Shown here: piece by piece, positions 44,593-52,969 of the stretch
How positions within the stretch are numbered: position 1 is the stretch's first letter
Layout: each line of letters begins with the position of its first letter
Source: Ideonella alba
Lineage (GTDB): Bacteria; Pseudomonadota; Gammaproteobacteria; Burkholderiales; Burkholderiaceae_C
Direction: 5' to 3'
Length of the DNA stretch: 64,000 nt
Assembly: GCF_018069875.1 (NCBI RefSeq)
Contig: NZ_JAGQDF010000005.1
Span: forward strand, 186,001 to 250,000
The notes under the pieces: generated by a model
What the model was told of the DNA's origin: nothing
The model's input: only the letters and a program-made list of their open reading frames with translations
Database searches by the model: none
Program-made: the position numbers and the translations under genes

Positions 44593-45602
44593 GGCGCTGG
44601 CGCCGGGGCCTGGCCGGGCTGGTTGCGCTGGGCCTGGCCGGGTGGCTGGCGGCGGCCGTTCGCGACGAGCCGCCGTACCGCAACCTGCACGGCGGCGACA
44701 TCGAGAAGCCCTTCATGGAGGTGCTGCGCTGGCGCCTGTCGCGCGAGTCGGCCCCGTTGCCGAATCCGCCACTGCCGGCCGCCCAGCCACGCCTGGACGC
44801 GCCGGTGCCCCACCTCACCTGGATCGGCCACGCGACGATGCTGCTGCGCCTGCCGGGCCTGACGCTGATCACCGACCCGCAGTTCTCCGAGCGCGCCTCG
44901 CCCTTCAGCTTCGCCGGTCCGAAGCGCGCCTACCCGCCGGGGGTGGCGCTGTCGGCCTTGCCGAAGGTGGATGTGGTGGTCATCTCGCACAACCACTACG
45001 ACCACCTGGACGTGGCCTCGGTGCAGGCGCTGGCGGCACAGCCGGGCGGCGCGCCGCTGTTCGTCGTGCCGCTGGGCCTGAAGGCCTGGTTCGCCGACAT
45101 CGGCATCACGAACGTGGTGGAGCTGGGCTGGTGGCAGTCGCACCGTGTGGGCGAGGCCGAGATCGTGCTGACGCCCGCGCACCACTGGTCGGCGCGCGGC
45201 GTGTTCGACCGTCGCCAGACGCTGTGGGGCGGCTTTGCCGTCTTCACCGGCGGCCTGCGCCTGCTCTACACCGGTGACACCGGCTACGCCGACGATTTCA
45301 AGGACATCCGCCAGCGCTTTGCCGACCGCGGGCCATTCGATCTGGCGCTGATCCCGGTGGGCTGCTACGAGCCGCGGGGCTTCATGCAGGACCAGCACGT
45401 CAACCCGGCCGATGCGGTGCGCATCTTCCAGGACCTGGGTGCGCGCCGCGCGGTGGGCGTGCACTGGGGCACCTTTGCCGACCTGTGCGATGAACCTCTG
45501 GACCAGGCGCCCAGGGACCTGGCCATCGCCCGCCAGGCCGCCGGCCTGCCCGAGGCCGCGTTCAGCGTGATGCAGCGCGGCGAGACCCGGCCGATCGAGT
45601 GA
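44589..45602 (+). CDS. Exported metallo-beta-lactamase-fold hydrolase (NAPE-PLD/UlaG-like)
   Basis: This is a 337-residue protein with an N-terminal signal or anchor (RRGLAGLVALGLAGWLAAAV) and a metallo-beta-lactamase fold. It has WIGHATMLLRL, the metal motif SHNHYDHLD, PAHHWSARGVFDRRQTLWGGF, YTGDTGYADDF and a C-terminal VGVHWGTF. This pattern is closest to the N-acyl-phosphatidylethanolamine phospholipase D/RomA group of phosphodiesterases. A phospholipid-derived or acylated substrate in the envelope is likely but unproven. It is coupled by ATGA overlap to trhP and converges on the AhpD-like gene. Confidence 0.85.
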   Translation: MRRWRRGLAGLVALGLAGWLAAAVRDEPPYRNLHGGDIEKPFMEVLRWRLSRESAPLPNPPLPAAQPRLDAPVPHLTWIGHATMLLRLPGLTLITDPQFSERASPFSFAGPKRAYPPGVALSALPKVDVVVISHNHYDHLDVASVQALAAQPGGAPLFVVPLGLKAWFADIGITNVVELGWWQSHRVGEAEIVLTPAHHWSARGVFDRRQTLWGGFAVFTGGLRLLYTGDTGYADDFKDIRQRFADRGPFDLALIPVGCYEPRGFMQDQHVNPADAVRIFQDLGARRAVGVHWGTFADLCDEPLDQAPRDLAIARQAAGLPEAAFSVMQRGETRPIE

Positions 45603-45615
45603 CGCGGCGGGGCCC

Positions 45616-46188
45616 TCAGCGCCCCATCGCGTAGAACTCGGGGTTGGGCCGCATGCCGGTGACATTGGCCAGGCGGTTGGACAGGCCGAAGAAGGCCGCC
45701 ACGCCGGCGATGTCCCAGGCGTCTTCATCGCTGAAGCCGTGGGCGTGCAGCGCGGCGAAGTCGGTGTCGTCCACCGCGTAGGACTGCTGCGAGACCTTCA
45801 TCGCGAAATCCAGCATCGCCTTCTGGCGCGGCGTGATGTCGGCCTTGCGGTAGTTGACCGCCACCTGGTCGGCCACCAGCGCGTTCTTGGCGCGGATGCG
45901 CAGGATCGCGCCATGGGCGATCACGCAGTACTGGCACTGGTTGGCATTGCTGGTGGCGACGACGATCATCTCGCGCTCGGCCTTGCTCAGACCGCTGGGC
46001 TTGTCCATCAGCGCGTCGTGGTAGGCGAAGAAGGCGCGGAACTCGTCGGGCCGGTGGGCCAGCGTCAGGAACACGTTGGGCACGAAACCCGACTTCTCCT
46101 GCACGGCCAGGATGCGCGCGCGGATGTCCTCGGGCAGGTCCTTCAGCTCGGGTACGGGGAAGCGGCTGATCGGGGCGGTGGGGCTCAT
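45616..46188 (-). CDS. AhpD/carboxymuconolactone-decarboxylase-like peroxidase-related protein
   Basis: This is a 190-residue all-helical protein of the AhpD-like superfamily with the redox motif CQYCVIAHG (Cys-X2-Cys with following His) around residue 86. Motifs KSGFVPNVFLTLAHRP and SNRLANVTGMRPNPEFYAMG are typical of the uncharacterised peroxidase-related subfamily. It may act as a thiol-dependent reductant of hydroperoxides. It is divergent from the first DGPF/YCII gene of the sigma-factor module and shares its 78-bp promoter region, so joint oxidative-stress control is conceivable. Confidence 0.88.
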   Translation of the reverse strand: MSPTAPISRFPVPELKDLPEDIRARILAVQEKSGFVPNVFLTLAHRPDEFRAFFAYHDALMDKPSGLSKAEREMIVVATSNANQCQYCVIAHGAILRIRAKNALVADQVAVNYRKADITPRQKAMLDFAMKVSQQSYAVDDTDFAALHAHGFSDEDAWDIAGVAAFFGLSNRLANVTGMRPNPEFYAMGR

Positions 46189-46266
46189 GGCGAAGGTCTC
46201 CAGGCGATCGGGGTGATTGGATCCAAGCGTAGCATCGGGCATCCCCAGCCCCGATCCGATCCGTCG

Positions 46267-46623
46267 ATGTCCTATCTCCTGCTGATCCACGAACCCGTTG
46301 GCCAGCGCGCCACCCGCACCGAGGCCGAAGGCCGCGAGGCCTATGCGCGCATGCAGCGCTTCGGCGAGGCGATCGCCGCCGAGGGGCAACTGGCCGCGGT
46401 GGAGTCGCTGGCCGGGCTGGAGCAGTCGGTGCGCATCGAGCACGGCGTGCAGCACGACGGCCCGTTCACCGAGGCCAAGGAGATGGTCGGCGGCTTCTTC
46501 CTGCTGAAGAACGTCAGCCGCGAGCAGGCGCTGGCCTGGGCGCGGCGCTGCCCGGCGGCCGAGTGGGCGACGGTGGAGGTGCGCGCGCTGGCGCCGTGCT
46601 TCGAGGGCTCGAACCGGGGCTGA
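46267..46623 (+). CDS. DGPF/YCII-domain protein 1
   Basis: This is a 118-residue protein of the YCII-related (DGPF) family, starting MSYLLLIHEPVGQRA and carrying the namesake motif in HDGPFTEAKEMVGGFFLL, then REQALAWARRCP. DGPF proteins are small ferredoxin-like-fold proteins of unclear biochemistry that are genetically tied to ECF42 sigma factors; such a sigma factor lies 0.9 kb downstream. It is the first of two copies in this module. Confidence 0.88.
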   Translation: MSYLLLIHEPVGQRATRTEAEGREAYARMQRFGEAIAAEGQLAAVESLAGLEQSVRIEHGVQHDGPFTEAKEMVGGFFLLKNVSREQALAWARRCPAAEWATVEVRALAPCFEGSNRG

Positions 46624-46648
46624 TCCGGGTTTGCCCCAGGGTTCCGGG

Positions 46649-46675
46649 CGTCGAAACGCGCGAGGCTTGTGCGTC
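46649..46675 (+). promoter_or_regulatory. Candidate ECF-sigma promoter upstream of the VOC gene
   Basis: CGTCGA (46649-46654), 17 bp, then CGTC (46672-46675) resembles group ECF41/ECF42 promoters, which have a TGTCxx -35 and a CGTC-like -10; I give this from memory. It lies 35 bp before the VOC gene and could be autoregulatory for the module. Confidence 0.35.
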
Positions 46676-46709
46676 GTCCTGACATCACCCCGTCCTGGAG
46701 GAAACCGCC

Positions 46710-47117
46710 ATGAGCACGCCGATGTGTCCCGTCGTCCATTTCGAGATGCCCTACCGAGATGCCGCCCGCGCCTCGCGTTTCTACACCGAGGTCTTCGGCT
46801 GGCAGATCCAGGCCTTCGGCGAGGAGATGGGCCACTATCTGATGGCCACCACCGCCGGCGAGGACAGCGCCGAGCCGGGCACCAAGCGCGGCGTGATCAA
46901 CGGCGGCCTGTTCCCGTTCAAGGCCGACTGGCCGATGCAGCACCCCAGCGTGGTGATCGCCGTGGCCGACATCCGCGCGGCGATGGCCCGCGTCAACGCT
47001 GGCGGCGGCGAGGTGATGGGCGAACCCATGCCCATCCCCGGTGTCGGCGACTACGTGTCCTTCGTCGACACCGAGGGCAACCGCCACAGCATGCTGCAGC
47101 CCCTGATGCCGGGCTGA
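46710..47117 (+). CDS. VOC-superfamily (glyoxalase/bleomycin-resistance-like) protein
   Basis: This is a 135-residue protein with the paired beta-alpha-beta-beta-beta fold of vicinal-oxygen-chelate proteins: PVVHFEMPYRDAARASRFYTEVFGWQIQ in the first half, and HPSVVIAVADIRAAMARV and VSFVDTEGNRHSMLQP in the second. His and Glu residues suitable for metal binding are present, but the reaction is unknown. GGAGG lies about 9 nt upstream. It sits between two DGPF genes and upstream of an ECF sigma factor, an arrangement typical of ECF42 neighbourhoods. Confidence 0.88.
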   Translation: MSTPMCPVVHFEMPYRDAARASRFYTEVFGWQIQAFGEEMGHYLMATTAGEDSAEPGTKRGVINGGLFPFKADWPMQHPSVVIAVADIRAAMARVNAGGGEVMGEPMPIPGVGDYVSFVDTEGNRHSMLQPLMPG

Positions 47118-47130
47118 GGGGGAGCCAGCC

Positions 47131-47559
47131 GTGCGCTTCATGATCATCGTGAAATCCTGCGAGGCCTTCGAGGCCGAGCAGACCCCCGAGGCCCCGCCCG
47201 AGCTGCTGGCCGAGATGGCCGCGTACCACGAGGACCTGGCCCGCGCCGGCGTGCTGCTGGAGGGCGCCGGACTGCACCCCAGCCGCACCGGCTGGCGGGT
47301 GCACTACGGCGCTGATGACAGCCGCCAGGTGGTGGACGGCCCCTTCGCCGAGGCCAAGGAGCTGATCGCCGGCTACACCCTGATCCAGGTGCGCAGCCGC
47401 GAGGAGGCGATGGAGTGGGCCCGGCGCTTTCCCAACCCGGCCGGCCGCGGTCAGCCGGCGGTGATCGAGGTGCGGCAGCTGATCGAGCTGGAGGAGTTTC
47501 CCCCCAGCGCCGAGATCGAGCGCATGAAGGCGATGGACGCCGCGCTGCCTCTGCGGTGA
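47131..47559 (+). CDS. DGPF/YCII-domain protein 2
   Basis: This is a 142-residue DGPF protein with a GTG start (VRFMIIVKSCEAFEAEQ) preceded by GGGGGAG. The signature reads VVDGPFAEAKELIAGYTLIQV, followed by REEAMEWARRFPNP and a C-terminal PPSAEIERMKAMDAAL that is common to DGPF proteins partnered with ECF42 sigma factors. Its stop overlaps the sigma-factor start (GTGA), so the two are translationally coupled. It is distinct from the first copy in the module by its longer C-terminus. Confidence 0.88.
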   Translation: MRFMIIVKSCEAFEAEQTPEAPPELLAEMAAYHEDLARAGVLLEGAGLHPSRTGWRVHYGADDSRQVVDGPFAEAKELIAGYTLIQVRSREEAMEWARRFPNPAGRGQPAVIEVRQLIELEEFPPSAEIERMKAMDAALPLR

Positions 47560-48875
47560 GCGCCCCGCTGGACGCCACGCTGGCGGCGGTCTGGCGCATC
47601 GAGTCGGCCCGTGTGGTGGCCACCGTGGCGCGGCGCGTGCGTGATCTGGGGGTGGCCGAGGAACTGGCGCAGGACGCCTGGCTGGAGGCCCTGCAGCGCT
47701 GGCCGCAGGACGGCCTGCCCGACAAGCCCGGCGCCTGGCTGATGACCACTGCGCAGCGCAAGGCCCTGGACTGGCTGCGCCACCGCCAGATGGCCGCCGG
47801 CCACGAGTCGGCGCTGGCCGAGGACCTGATCGCAATGCAGGCCGACCGCCACCCCGACCACGCCGACACGCTGGACGCCCGCCGCGAGGCGCAGGCCGTG
47901 GGCAGCGACGAACTCCTGCGGCTGCTGTTCACCGCCTGCCACCCGGTGCTGCCGCCGCCGCAGCGCGTGGCGCTGACGCTGAAGGTGCTGGCGGGCCTGT
48001 CCACCGCCGAGATCGCCCGCGCCTTCCTGGTCAGCGAGCCGACGATGGCGCAGCGCCTGGTGCGCGCCAAGCGCACGCTGGGCGAGGCCGGCGTGCCCTT
48101 CGAGCTGCCGCGCGGCGAAGCCCTGGCGGCGCGTCTGGGCTCGGTGCTGGAGGTGGTCTACCTGGTCTTCAATGAAGGCTACGCCGCCACCGCTGGCGAG
48201 GACTGGATGCGTCCGGCGCTGTGCGACGAGGCGCTGCGTCTGGGCCGCATGCTGGTGCAACTGGCGCCGGCCGAGCCCGAGGCCTGGGGGCTGTTGGCGC
48301 TGATGAGCCTGCAGGCCTCGCGCACGGCGGCGCGCACCGATGCCCAGGGCGACCCCATCCTGCTGGCCGACCAGGACCGCCGACGCTGGGACCGGCTGTT
48401 GATTCGCCATGGCCTGGAGGCCCTGGCGCGCGCCCGCACGCTGCTGGGTGGCGCGGACGCCGGCAGCTACCAGCTGCAGGCCGAACTGGCAGCCTGCCAC
48501 GCCCGCGCCTGGCGGGTCGAGGACACCGACTGGGGCCGCATCTGCGCGCTGTATGCCCAGCTGATGCAGCGCACTCCGTCGCCGGTGGTGGCGCTCAACC
48601 GCGCGGTCGCCGTGGGCATGCACCAGGGCCCGGCTGCCGGGCTGGCGCTGGTGGAGGCGCTGTCAGCCGAACCCACGCTGGCAGCCTATCCCTGGCTGCC
48701 CGCGGTCCGTGCCGATCTGCTGTCGCGGCTGGGGCGCCACGCCGAAGCCCGCGCCGCCTTCGAAACGGCGGCCCGGGCCAGCCGCAATCGGCGCGAGCGC
48801 CAGAGCCTGCTGACCCGTGCCGAGCAGGCGGCCCGCAGCGCTGCCGCCATGGCTGCTCCGACCGACGCCGCATGA
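47556..48875 (+). CDS. ECF42-type RNA polymerase sigma factor with C-terminal TPR domain
   Basis: This is a 439-residue extracytoplasmic-function sigma factor. The GTG start overlaps the preceding stop (GTGA) and reads VSAPLDATLAAVWRIESARV. Region 2 (about 10-80: EELAQDAWLEALQRWP, KPGAWLMTTAQRKALDWLR) and region 4 (about 125-180: PQRVALTLKVLAGLSTAEIARAF, SEPTMAQRLVRAK) are intact. A long helical TPR-like extension fills the remaining 250 residues (EGYAATAGEDWMRPALCDEALRL, RTPSPVVALNRAVAVGM). This architecture, with DGPF neighbours, defines the ECF42 group, which lacks an anti-sigma factor; the extension is thought to control activity. Targets are usually the adjacent DGPF genes. Confidence 0.9.
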   Translation: MSAPLDATLAAVWRIESARVVATVARRVRDLGVAEELAQDAWLEALQRWPQDGLPDKPGAWLMTTAQRKALDWLRHRQMAAGHESALAEDLIAMQADRHPDHADTLDARREAQAVGSDELLRLLFTACHPVLPPPQRVALTLKVLAGLSTAEIARAFLVSEPTMAQRLVRAKRTLGEAGVPFELPRGEALAARLGSVLEVVYLVFNEGYAATAGEDWMRPALCDEALRLGRMLVQLAPAEPEAWGLLALMSLQASRTAARTDAQGDPILLADQDRRRWDRLLIRHGLEALARARTLLGGADAGSYQLQAELAACHARAWRVEDTDWGRICALYAQLMQRTPSPVVALNRAVAVGMHQGPAAGLALVEALSAEPTLAAYPWLPAVRADLLSRLGRHAEARAAFETAARASRNRRERQSLLTRAEQAARSAAAMAAPTDAA

Positions 48876-49435
48876 GCCTGCCTGAATGGCCTGCCCTCTC
48901 CACCACGCGCCTGACGGTGCGTGCGGTGGCCGACACCGATCTGCCGGCGCTGATGGCCGTCAACGGCGATGACGAGACCACGCGCTTCCTGCCCTATGCC
49001 TCCTGGCGCAGCCTGGACGATGCGCAGGCCTGGTTGGCACGCATGCGTTCCCTGGAGGCCGCTGGCGGCACGCGGCAGCTGGTGATGGCCCGCCGGGCCG
49101 ACGGCCTGGCGATCGGCACCGTGCTGCTGTTCAAGCACGACCCGGCCAGTGCGCGGCTGGAGCTGGGCTATGTGCTGGCGCGCAGCCACTGGCGTCAGGG
49201 CCTGGCGCGCGAGGCGCTGGCGGCGGTCATCCGGCAGGTGTTCGGGCCGATGGGCCAGCGCCGCATCGAAGCCGAGGTGAACCCCGACAACACCGCCTCC
49301 AATGCGCTGCTGCAGGCGCTGGGATTCACGCTGGAAGGGCGGCTGCGCCAGCGCTACACCGGCAAGGGCCGGTCCTACGACATCCACCTCTGGGGCCTGC
49401 TGGCCAGCGACCCGCGCCCTGGCGCCGACGCATGA
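48872..49435 (+). CDS. GNAT-family N-acetyltransferase (RimJ/RimL-like)
   Basis: This is a 187-residue acetyltransferase beginning MSLPEWPALSTTRLTVRAV. The acetyl-CoA-binding region is LELGYVLARSHWRQGLAREALAAVI, followed by IEAEVNPDNTASNALLQALGF, the typical RimJ/RimL pattern for N-terminal or small-molecule amine acetylation. It overlaps the sigma-factor stop (ATGA), which puts it in the ECF42 operon as the last gene. The substrate is unknown. It converges on acnB with a shared terminator hairpin. Confidence 0.88.
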   Translation: MSLPEWPALSTTRLTVRAVADTDLPALMAVNGDDETTRFLPYASWRSLDDAQAWLARMRSLEAAGGTRQLVMARRADGLAIGTVLLFKHDPASARLELGYVLARSHWRQGLAREALAAVIRQVFGPMGQRRIEAEVNPDNTASNALLQALGFTLEGRLRQRYTGKGRSYDIHLWGLLASDPRPGADA

Positions 49436-49460
49436 AAAAGGCCCGCACAGGGCGGGCCTT
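49435..49460 (-). terminator. Intrinsic terminator of acnB
   Basis: Read on the minus strand, a perfect 9-bp stem (AAGGCCCGC/GCGGGCCTT, 5-base loop, plus coordinates 49438-49460) ends in a run of T. It lies 20 bp after the acnB stop. It also abuts the GNAT stop on the other strand, so it may work in both directions, but the T run favours acnB. Confidence 0.85.
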
Positions 49461-49480
49461 CAGAGGCGAGCGTTGACGCG

Positions 49481-52069
49481 TCAGGCGACGGTCTTGGCGG
49501 TCTCCACGTACTCGTCGATCTGGTTGAAGTTCATGTACTTGTAGATCTGGTCGGCCTTGGCGGTGACCACGCCGGTGGCGGCCAGGTACTCGTCCTTGGT
49601 GGGCAGCTTGCCCAGCTTGGAGGCCACCGCGGCCAGCTCGGCCGAGCCCAGGAACACGTTGGTGTTCTTGCCCAGGCGGTTCGGGAAGTTGCGGGTGGAG
49701 GTGGAGATCACCGTGGCGCCTTCACGCACCTGCGCCTGGTTGCCCATGCACAACGAGCAGCCCGGCATCTCGGTGCGCGCACCGGCGCTGCCGAAGGCGG
49801 CGTAGTGGCCTTCCTTCATCAGCTCGGCCGCGTCCATCTTGGTCGGCGGCGCCACCCACAGCTTGACCGGGATGTCGCGTGCGCCGCCCAGCACGGTGGC
49901 GGCGGCACGGAAGTGGCCGATGTTGGTCATGCACGAGCCGATGAAGGCCTCGTCGATCTTGGTGCCGGCCACTTCGGACAGGGTCTTGGCATCGTCCGGG
50001 TCGTTCGGGCAGCAGACGATCGGCTCGGTGATCTCGGCCAGGTCGATCTCGATGACGGCGGCGTACTCGGCGTCGGCATCGGCTTCCAGCAGCTGCGGGT
50101 TGGCCAGCCACTGTTCGACCTTCTCGATGCGGCGTGCCAGGGTCTTGGCGTCCTGGTAGCCGTCGGCAATCATGTTCTTCATCAGCACGATGTTCGACTG
50201 CAGGTACTCGATCACCGGCTCCTTGTTGAGCTTGATCGTGCAACCGGCGGCCGAGCGCTCGGCCGAGGCGTCGCTCAGCTCGAAGGCCTGTTCCACCTTC
50301 AGGTCGGGCAGGCCTTCGATCTCCAGCACGCGGCCCGAGAAGATGTTCTTCTTGCCGGCCTTGGCCACGGTCAGCAGACCGGCCTTGATCGCGTACAGCG
50401 GGATCGCATGCACCAGGTCACGCAGCGTGACGCCGGGCTGCATCGTGCCCTTGAAGCGCACCAGCACCGACTCGGGCATGTCCAGCGGCATCACGCCGGT
50501 GGCGGCGCCGAAGGCCACCAGGCCGGAGCCGGCCGGGAACGAGATGCCGATCGGGAAACGGGTGTGGCTGTCGCCGCCGGTGCCCACGGTGTCGGGCAGC
50601 AGCAGGCGGTTGAGCCAGCTGTGGATCACGCCGTCGCCCGGACGCAGGGCCACGCCGCCGCGGCTGCTGATGAAGGGCGGCAGCTCGCGGTGCATCTTGG
50701 CGTCCACCGGCTTCGGGTAGGCGGCGGTGTGGCAGAAGGACTGCATCACCATGTCGGCCGAGAAGCCCAGGCAGGCCAGGTCCTTCAGCTCGTCGCGGGT
50801 CATCGGGCCGGTGGTGTCCTGGCTGCCCACCGTGGTCATCTTGGGCTCGCAATAGGTGCCCGGGCGGATGCCCTGGCCTTCCGGCAGGCCGCAGGCGCGG
50901 CCCACCATCTTCTGCGCCAGCGTGAAGCCCTTGCCGCTGTCCTTCGGGGCGACCGGCAGGCGGAAGGTGGTGGAGGCGCCCAGCCCCAGGAACTCACGCG
51001 CCTTGGCGGTGAGACTGCGGCCGATGATCAGGTTGATGCGGCCGCCGGCGCGCACTTCATCGAGCAGCACCTGGCTCTTCAGCGCGAACGAGGCGACCTC
51101 GGCGCCGTTCTTCAGGATCTTGCCGTCGTAGGGCAGCACGTCGATGACGTCGCCCATCTCCAGCTTGGACACATCCACCTCGATCGGCAGCGAGCCCGAG
51201 TCTTCCTGCGTGTTGAAGAAGATGGGGGCGATCTTGCCGCCCAGCGTGACGCCGCCAAAGCGCTTGTTCGGCACGAACGGGATGTCCTGGCCGGTGGCCC
51301 AGATCACCGAGTTGGTGGCCGACTTGCGGCTGGAGCCGGTGCCCACCACGTCGCCCACGTAGGCGACCAGGTGGCCCTTCTTCTTCAGGTCCTCGATGAA
51401 CTGCATCGGGCCGCGCTTGCCGTCTTCCTCGGGCTTGAAGGCCGCGTCGGGGCGCGTGTTCTTCAGCATCGCCAGGTAGTGCATCGGGATGTCCGGGCGG
51501 CTCCAGGCGTCCGGCGCGGGCGACAGGTCGTCGGTGTTGGTCTCGCCCGGCACCTTGAAGACGGTGACGGTGATGCTCTTGGGCACCTCGGGACGCGAGG
51601 TGAACCACTCGGCGTCGGCCCACGACTGCATCACTTCCTGGGCCTTGGCGTTGCCCGCCTTGGCCTTGGTGGCGACGTCGTTGAAGTAGTCGAACATCAG
51701 CAGGGTCTTCTTCAGGCCCTCGGCGGCGACGCCCGCCACCTCGGCGTCGTCGAGCAGTTCGATCAGCGGGTGCACGTTGTAGCCACCCACCATGGTGCCC
51801 AGCAGTTCGGTGGCCTTGGCCTTGGAGACCAGGCCGACCTTCACGTCACCATGGGCGACCGCGGCCAGGAAGCTGGCCTTGACCTTGGCGGCATCGTCCA
51901 CGCCAGGCGGCACGCGGTGGGTCAGCAGGTCCAGCAGGAAGGCCTCTTCACCGGCCGGCGGGTTCTTGATCAGCTCGATCAGCTCGGACACCTGCTTGGC
52001 GTCGAGGGCCAGCGGGGGGATGCCGAGCGCGGCGCGTTCGGCGGCATGTTGGCGGTAGGCTTGCAGCAT
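49481..52069 (-). CDS. acnB: Aconitate hydratase B (also 2-methylisocitrate dehydratase)
   Basis: AcnB isomerises citrate to isocitrate in the TCA cycle through a [4Fe-4S] cluster and can act in the methylcitrate cycle. The 862-residue protein starts [16 protein letters not shown] with the AcnB-specific N-terminal HEAT-like domain, then the swivel domain and the catalytic core. Cluster cysteines are seen in [12 protein letters not shown] and [25 protein letters not shown] is also characteristic. The promoter (52147-52174) contains the palindrome found beside the GntR gene 3 kb away, so acnB is predicted to be under that regulator. Confidence 0.97.
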   Translation of the reverse strand: MLQAYRQHAAERAALGIPPLALDAKQVSELIELIKNPPAGEEAFLLDLLTHRVPPGVDDAAKVKASFLAAVAHGDVKVGLVSKAKATELLGTMVGGYNVHPLIELLDDAEVAGVAAEGLKKTLLMFDYFNDVATKAKAGNAKAQEVMQSWADAEWFTSRPEVPKSITVTVFKVPGETNTDDLSPAPDAWSRPDIPMHYLAMLKNTRPDAAFKPEEDGKRGPMQFIEDLKKKGHLVAYVGDVVGTGSSRKSATNSVIWATGQDIPFVPNKRFGGVTLGGKIAPIFFNTQEDSGSLPIEVDVSKLEMGDVIDVLPYDGKILKNGAEVASFALKSQVLLDEVRAGGRINLIIGRSLTAKAREFLGLGASTTFRLPVAPKDSGKGFTLAQKMVGRACGLPEGQGIRPGTYCEPKMTTVGSQDTTGPMTRDELKDLACLGFSADMVMQSFCHTAAYPKPVDAKMHRELPPFISSRGGVALRPGDGVIHSWLNRLLLPDTVGTGGDSHTRFPIGISFPAGSGLVAFGAATGVMPLDMPESVLVRFKGTMQPGVTLRDLVHAIPLYAIKAGLLTVAKAGKKNIFSGRVLEIEGLPDLKVEQAFELSDASAERSAAGCTIKLNKEPVIEYLQSNIVLMKNMIADGYQDAKTLARRIEKVEQWLANPQLLEADADAEYAAVIEIDLAEITEPIVCCPNDPDDAKTLSEVAGTKIDEAFIGSCMTNIGHFRAAATVLGGARDIPVKLWVAPPTKMDAAELMKEGHYAAFGSAGARTEMPGCSLCMGNQAQVREGATVISTSTRNFPNRLGKNTNVFLGSAELAAVASKLGKLPTKDEYLAATGVVTAKADQIYKYMNFNQIDEYVETAKTVA

Positions 52070-52146
52070 GTCGGGGCTCCTGATGGGGGCGGTCGTCGGT
52101 GGTTCTGCGGCGGGACCCGGGTCGGGTGACTGCGGGTAACTACGGT

Positions 52147-52174
52147 ATTTTATATCTTATATAAGACTTGCCAA
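52147..52174 (-). promoter_or_regulatory. acnB promoter with embedded GntR-type operator
   Basis: On the minus strand TTGGCA (52169-52174), a 16-bp spacer and TAAAAT (52147-52152) form a sigma-70 promoter. The spacer holds the perfect 12-bp palindrome TCTTATATAAGA (52155-52166). Its 13-base core, with the following C, is identical to that in the operator at 55217-55234. A protein bound here would block RNA polymerase, predicting repression. Confidence 0.75.
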
Positions 52175-52251
52175 GCACTGATTCAGGGCCGGGCGTGTGG
52201 CGGCCGCGGCGGGCGGCCGGGCAACATGCAATTTTGGCGCCAGAAAGGCGA

Positions 52252-52277
52252 ACGCCGGGCGATATTCGACCCGGCGT
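52252..52277. terminator. Hairpin downstream of the small exported protein gene
   Basis: ACGCCGGG (52252-52259) and CCCGGCGT (52270-52277) form a perfect 8-bp stem with a loop that can pair further (CGA/TCG). It lies about 60 bp past the stop of the gene at 52335 on the minus strand and may end that transcript. There is no U tract. Confidence 0.4.
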
Positions 52278-52334
52278 GCAGGGCAATCGGTGTGCGTCAG
52301 CCGCGTGACAGGCCGGCGCGGTGTGGGGCGGCCG

Positions 52335-52871
52335 TCAGCGCTGGGGCGGCGGGTCGGCCTGCAGCAGGCCCGGCGTGGCGCCGCCACCCATGGCCTGCTG
52401 GGCCTCGTAGGCGCGCTTGGCTTCCATCTGCTTCTCGCTCTGGCACTCGTCGACCAGGCGCTGGCCCAGCTTGACGTCCATCAGCATCGACTTGTGGGCG
52501 ATCTGCAGCATCAGGGTCTGGCCCTTGACGTCCTCCAGGCGCAGCGCGCCGGTGCTGGACAGGACGGGCTTCATCGTCCACTGGCGCTTGCCGAAGCTGA
52601 CATCGATGTAGCCGTCGTACTTCGGGTTCATCGACACCTTGACGGTCTGGTTGAACTCGCAGGCGTAGTCGCCGAACAGCGTCATCGACGCGGCCGCGTT
52701 CTGCTCACCGGTGGCGGCCGGCAGCGGCACCTCGACCGGCGCGGGCGGCGCCTTCTTGCGCACAGGCGCCTTGGCGGCGGGCTTGGCCGCCGCCGCATTG
52801 GGCTGCGCCGACGCAGCGACGGGGAGCAGGGTGGCCAGGCAGGCCAGGGCGGACACAACGACAGACTTCAT
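52335..52871 (-). CDS. Exported protein of unknown function, faintly MliC-like
   Basis: This is a 178-residue protein with a signal peptide (MKSVVVSALACLATLLPVAASAQ) and an Ala/Pro/Lys-rich linker (AAAKPAAKAPVRKKAPPAPVE). A compact domain from about 60 to 150 contains GDYACEFNQTVKVSMNP, SFGKRQWTMKPVLSSTGALRLED and a final RLVDECQSEK. The two cysteines (YACEF and DECQS) could pair. The beta-rich pattern recalls MliC-type lysozyme inhibitors, but the similarity is weak by eye and no function is assigned. It lies between acnB and the CoA-ester-lyase gene on the same strand. Confidence 0.7.
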   Translation of the reverse strand: MKSVVVSALACLATLLPVAASAQPNAAAAKPAAKAPVRKKAPPAPVEVPLPAATGEQNAAASMTLFGDYACEFNQTVKVSMNPKYDGYIDVSFGKRQWTMKPVLSSTGALRLEDVKGQTLMLQIAHKSMLMDVKLGQRLVDECQSEKQMEAKRAYEAQQAMGGGATPGLLQADPPPQR

Positions 52872-52969
52872 GGATGTCAGGGCAACGGTGATGAAGCCAG
52901 ATTGTCCCCCGGCGGCCCGGTGCGCGGTGTCCGGACGTTTCCGGAGCCGGCCCGGCCAAGTGGCAGTGA

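Noticed and set aside
46189-46266. ECF-type promoter for the first DGPF gene or the AhpD-like gene
   Set aside because: Several GATCC/GTCG pieces occur but none has a paired -35/-10 at sensible spacing.
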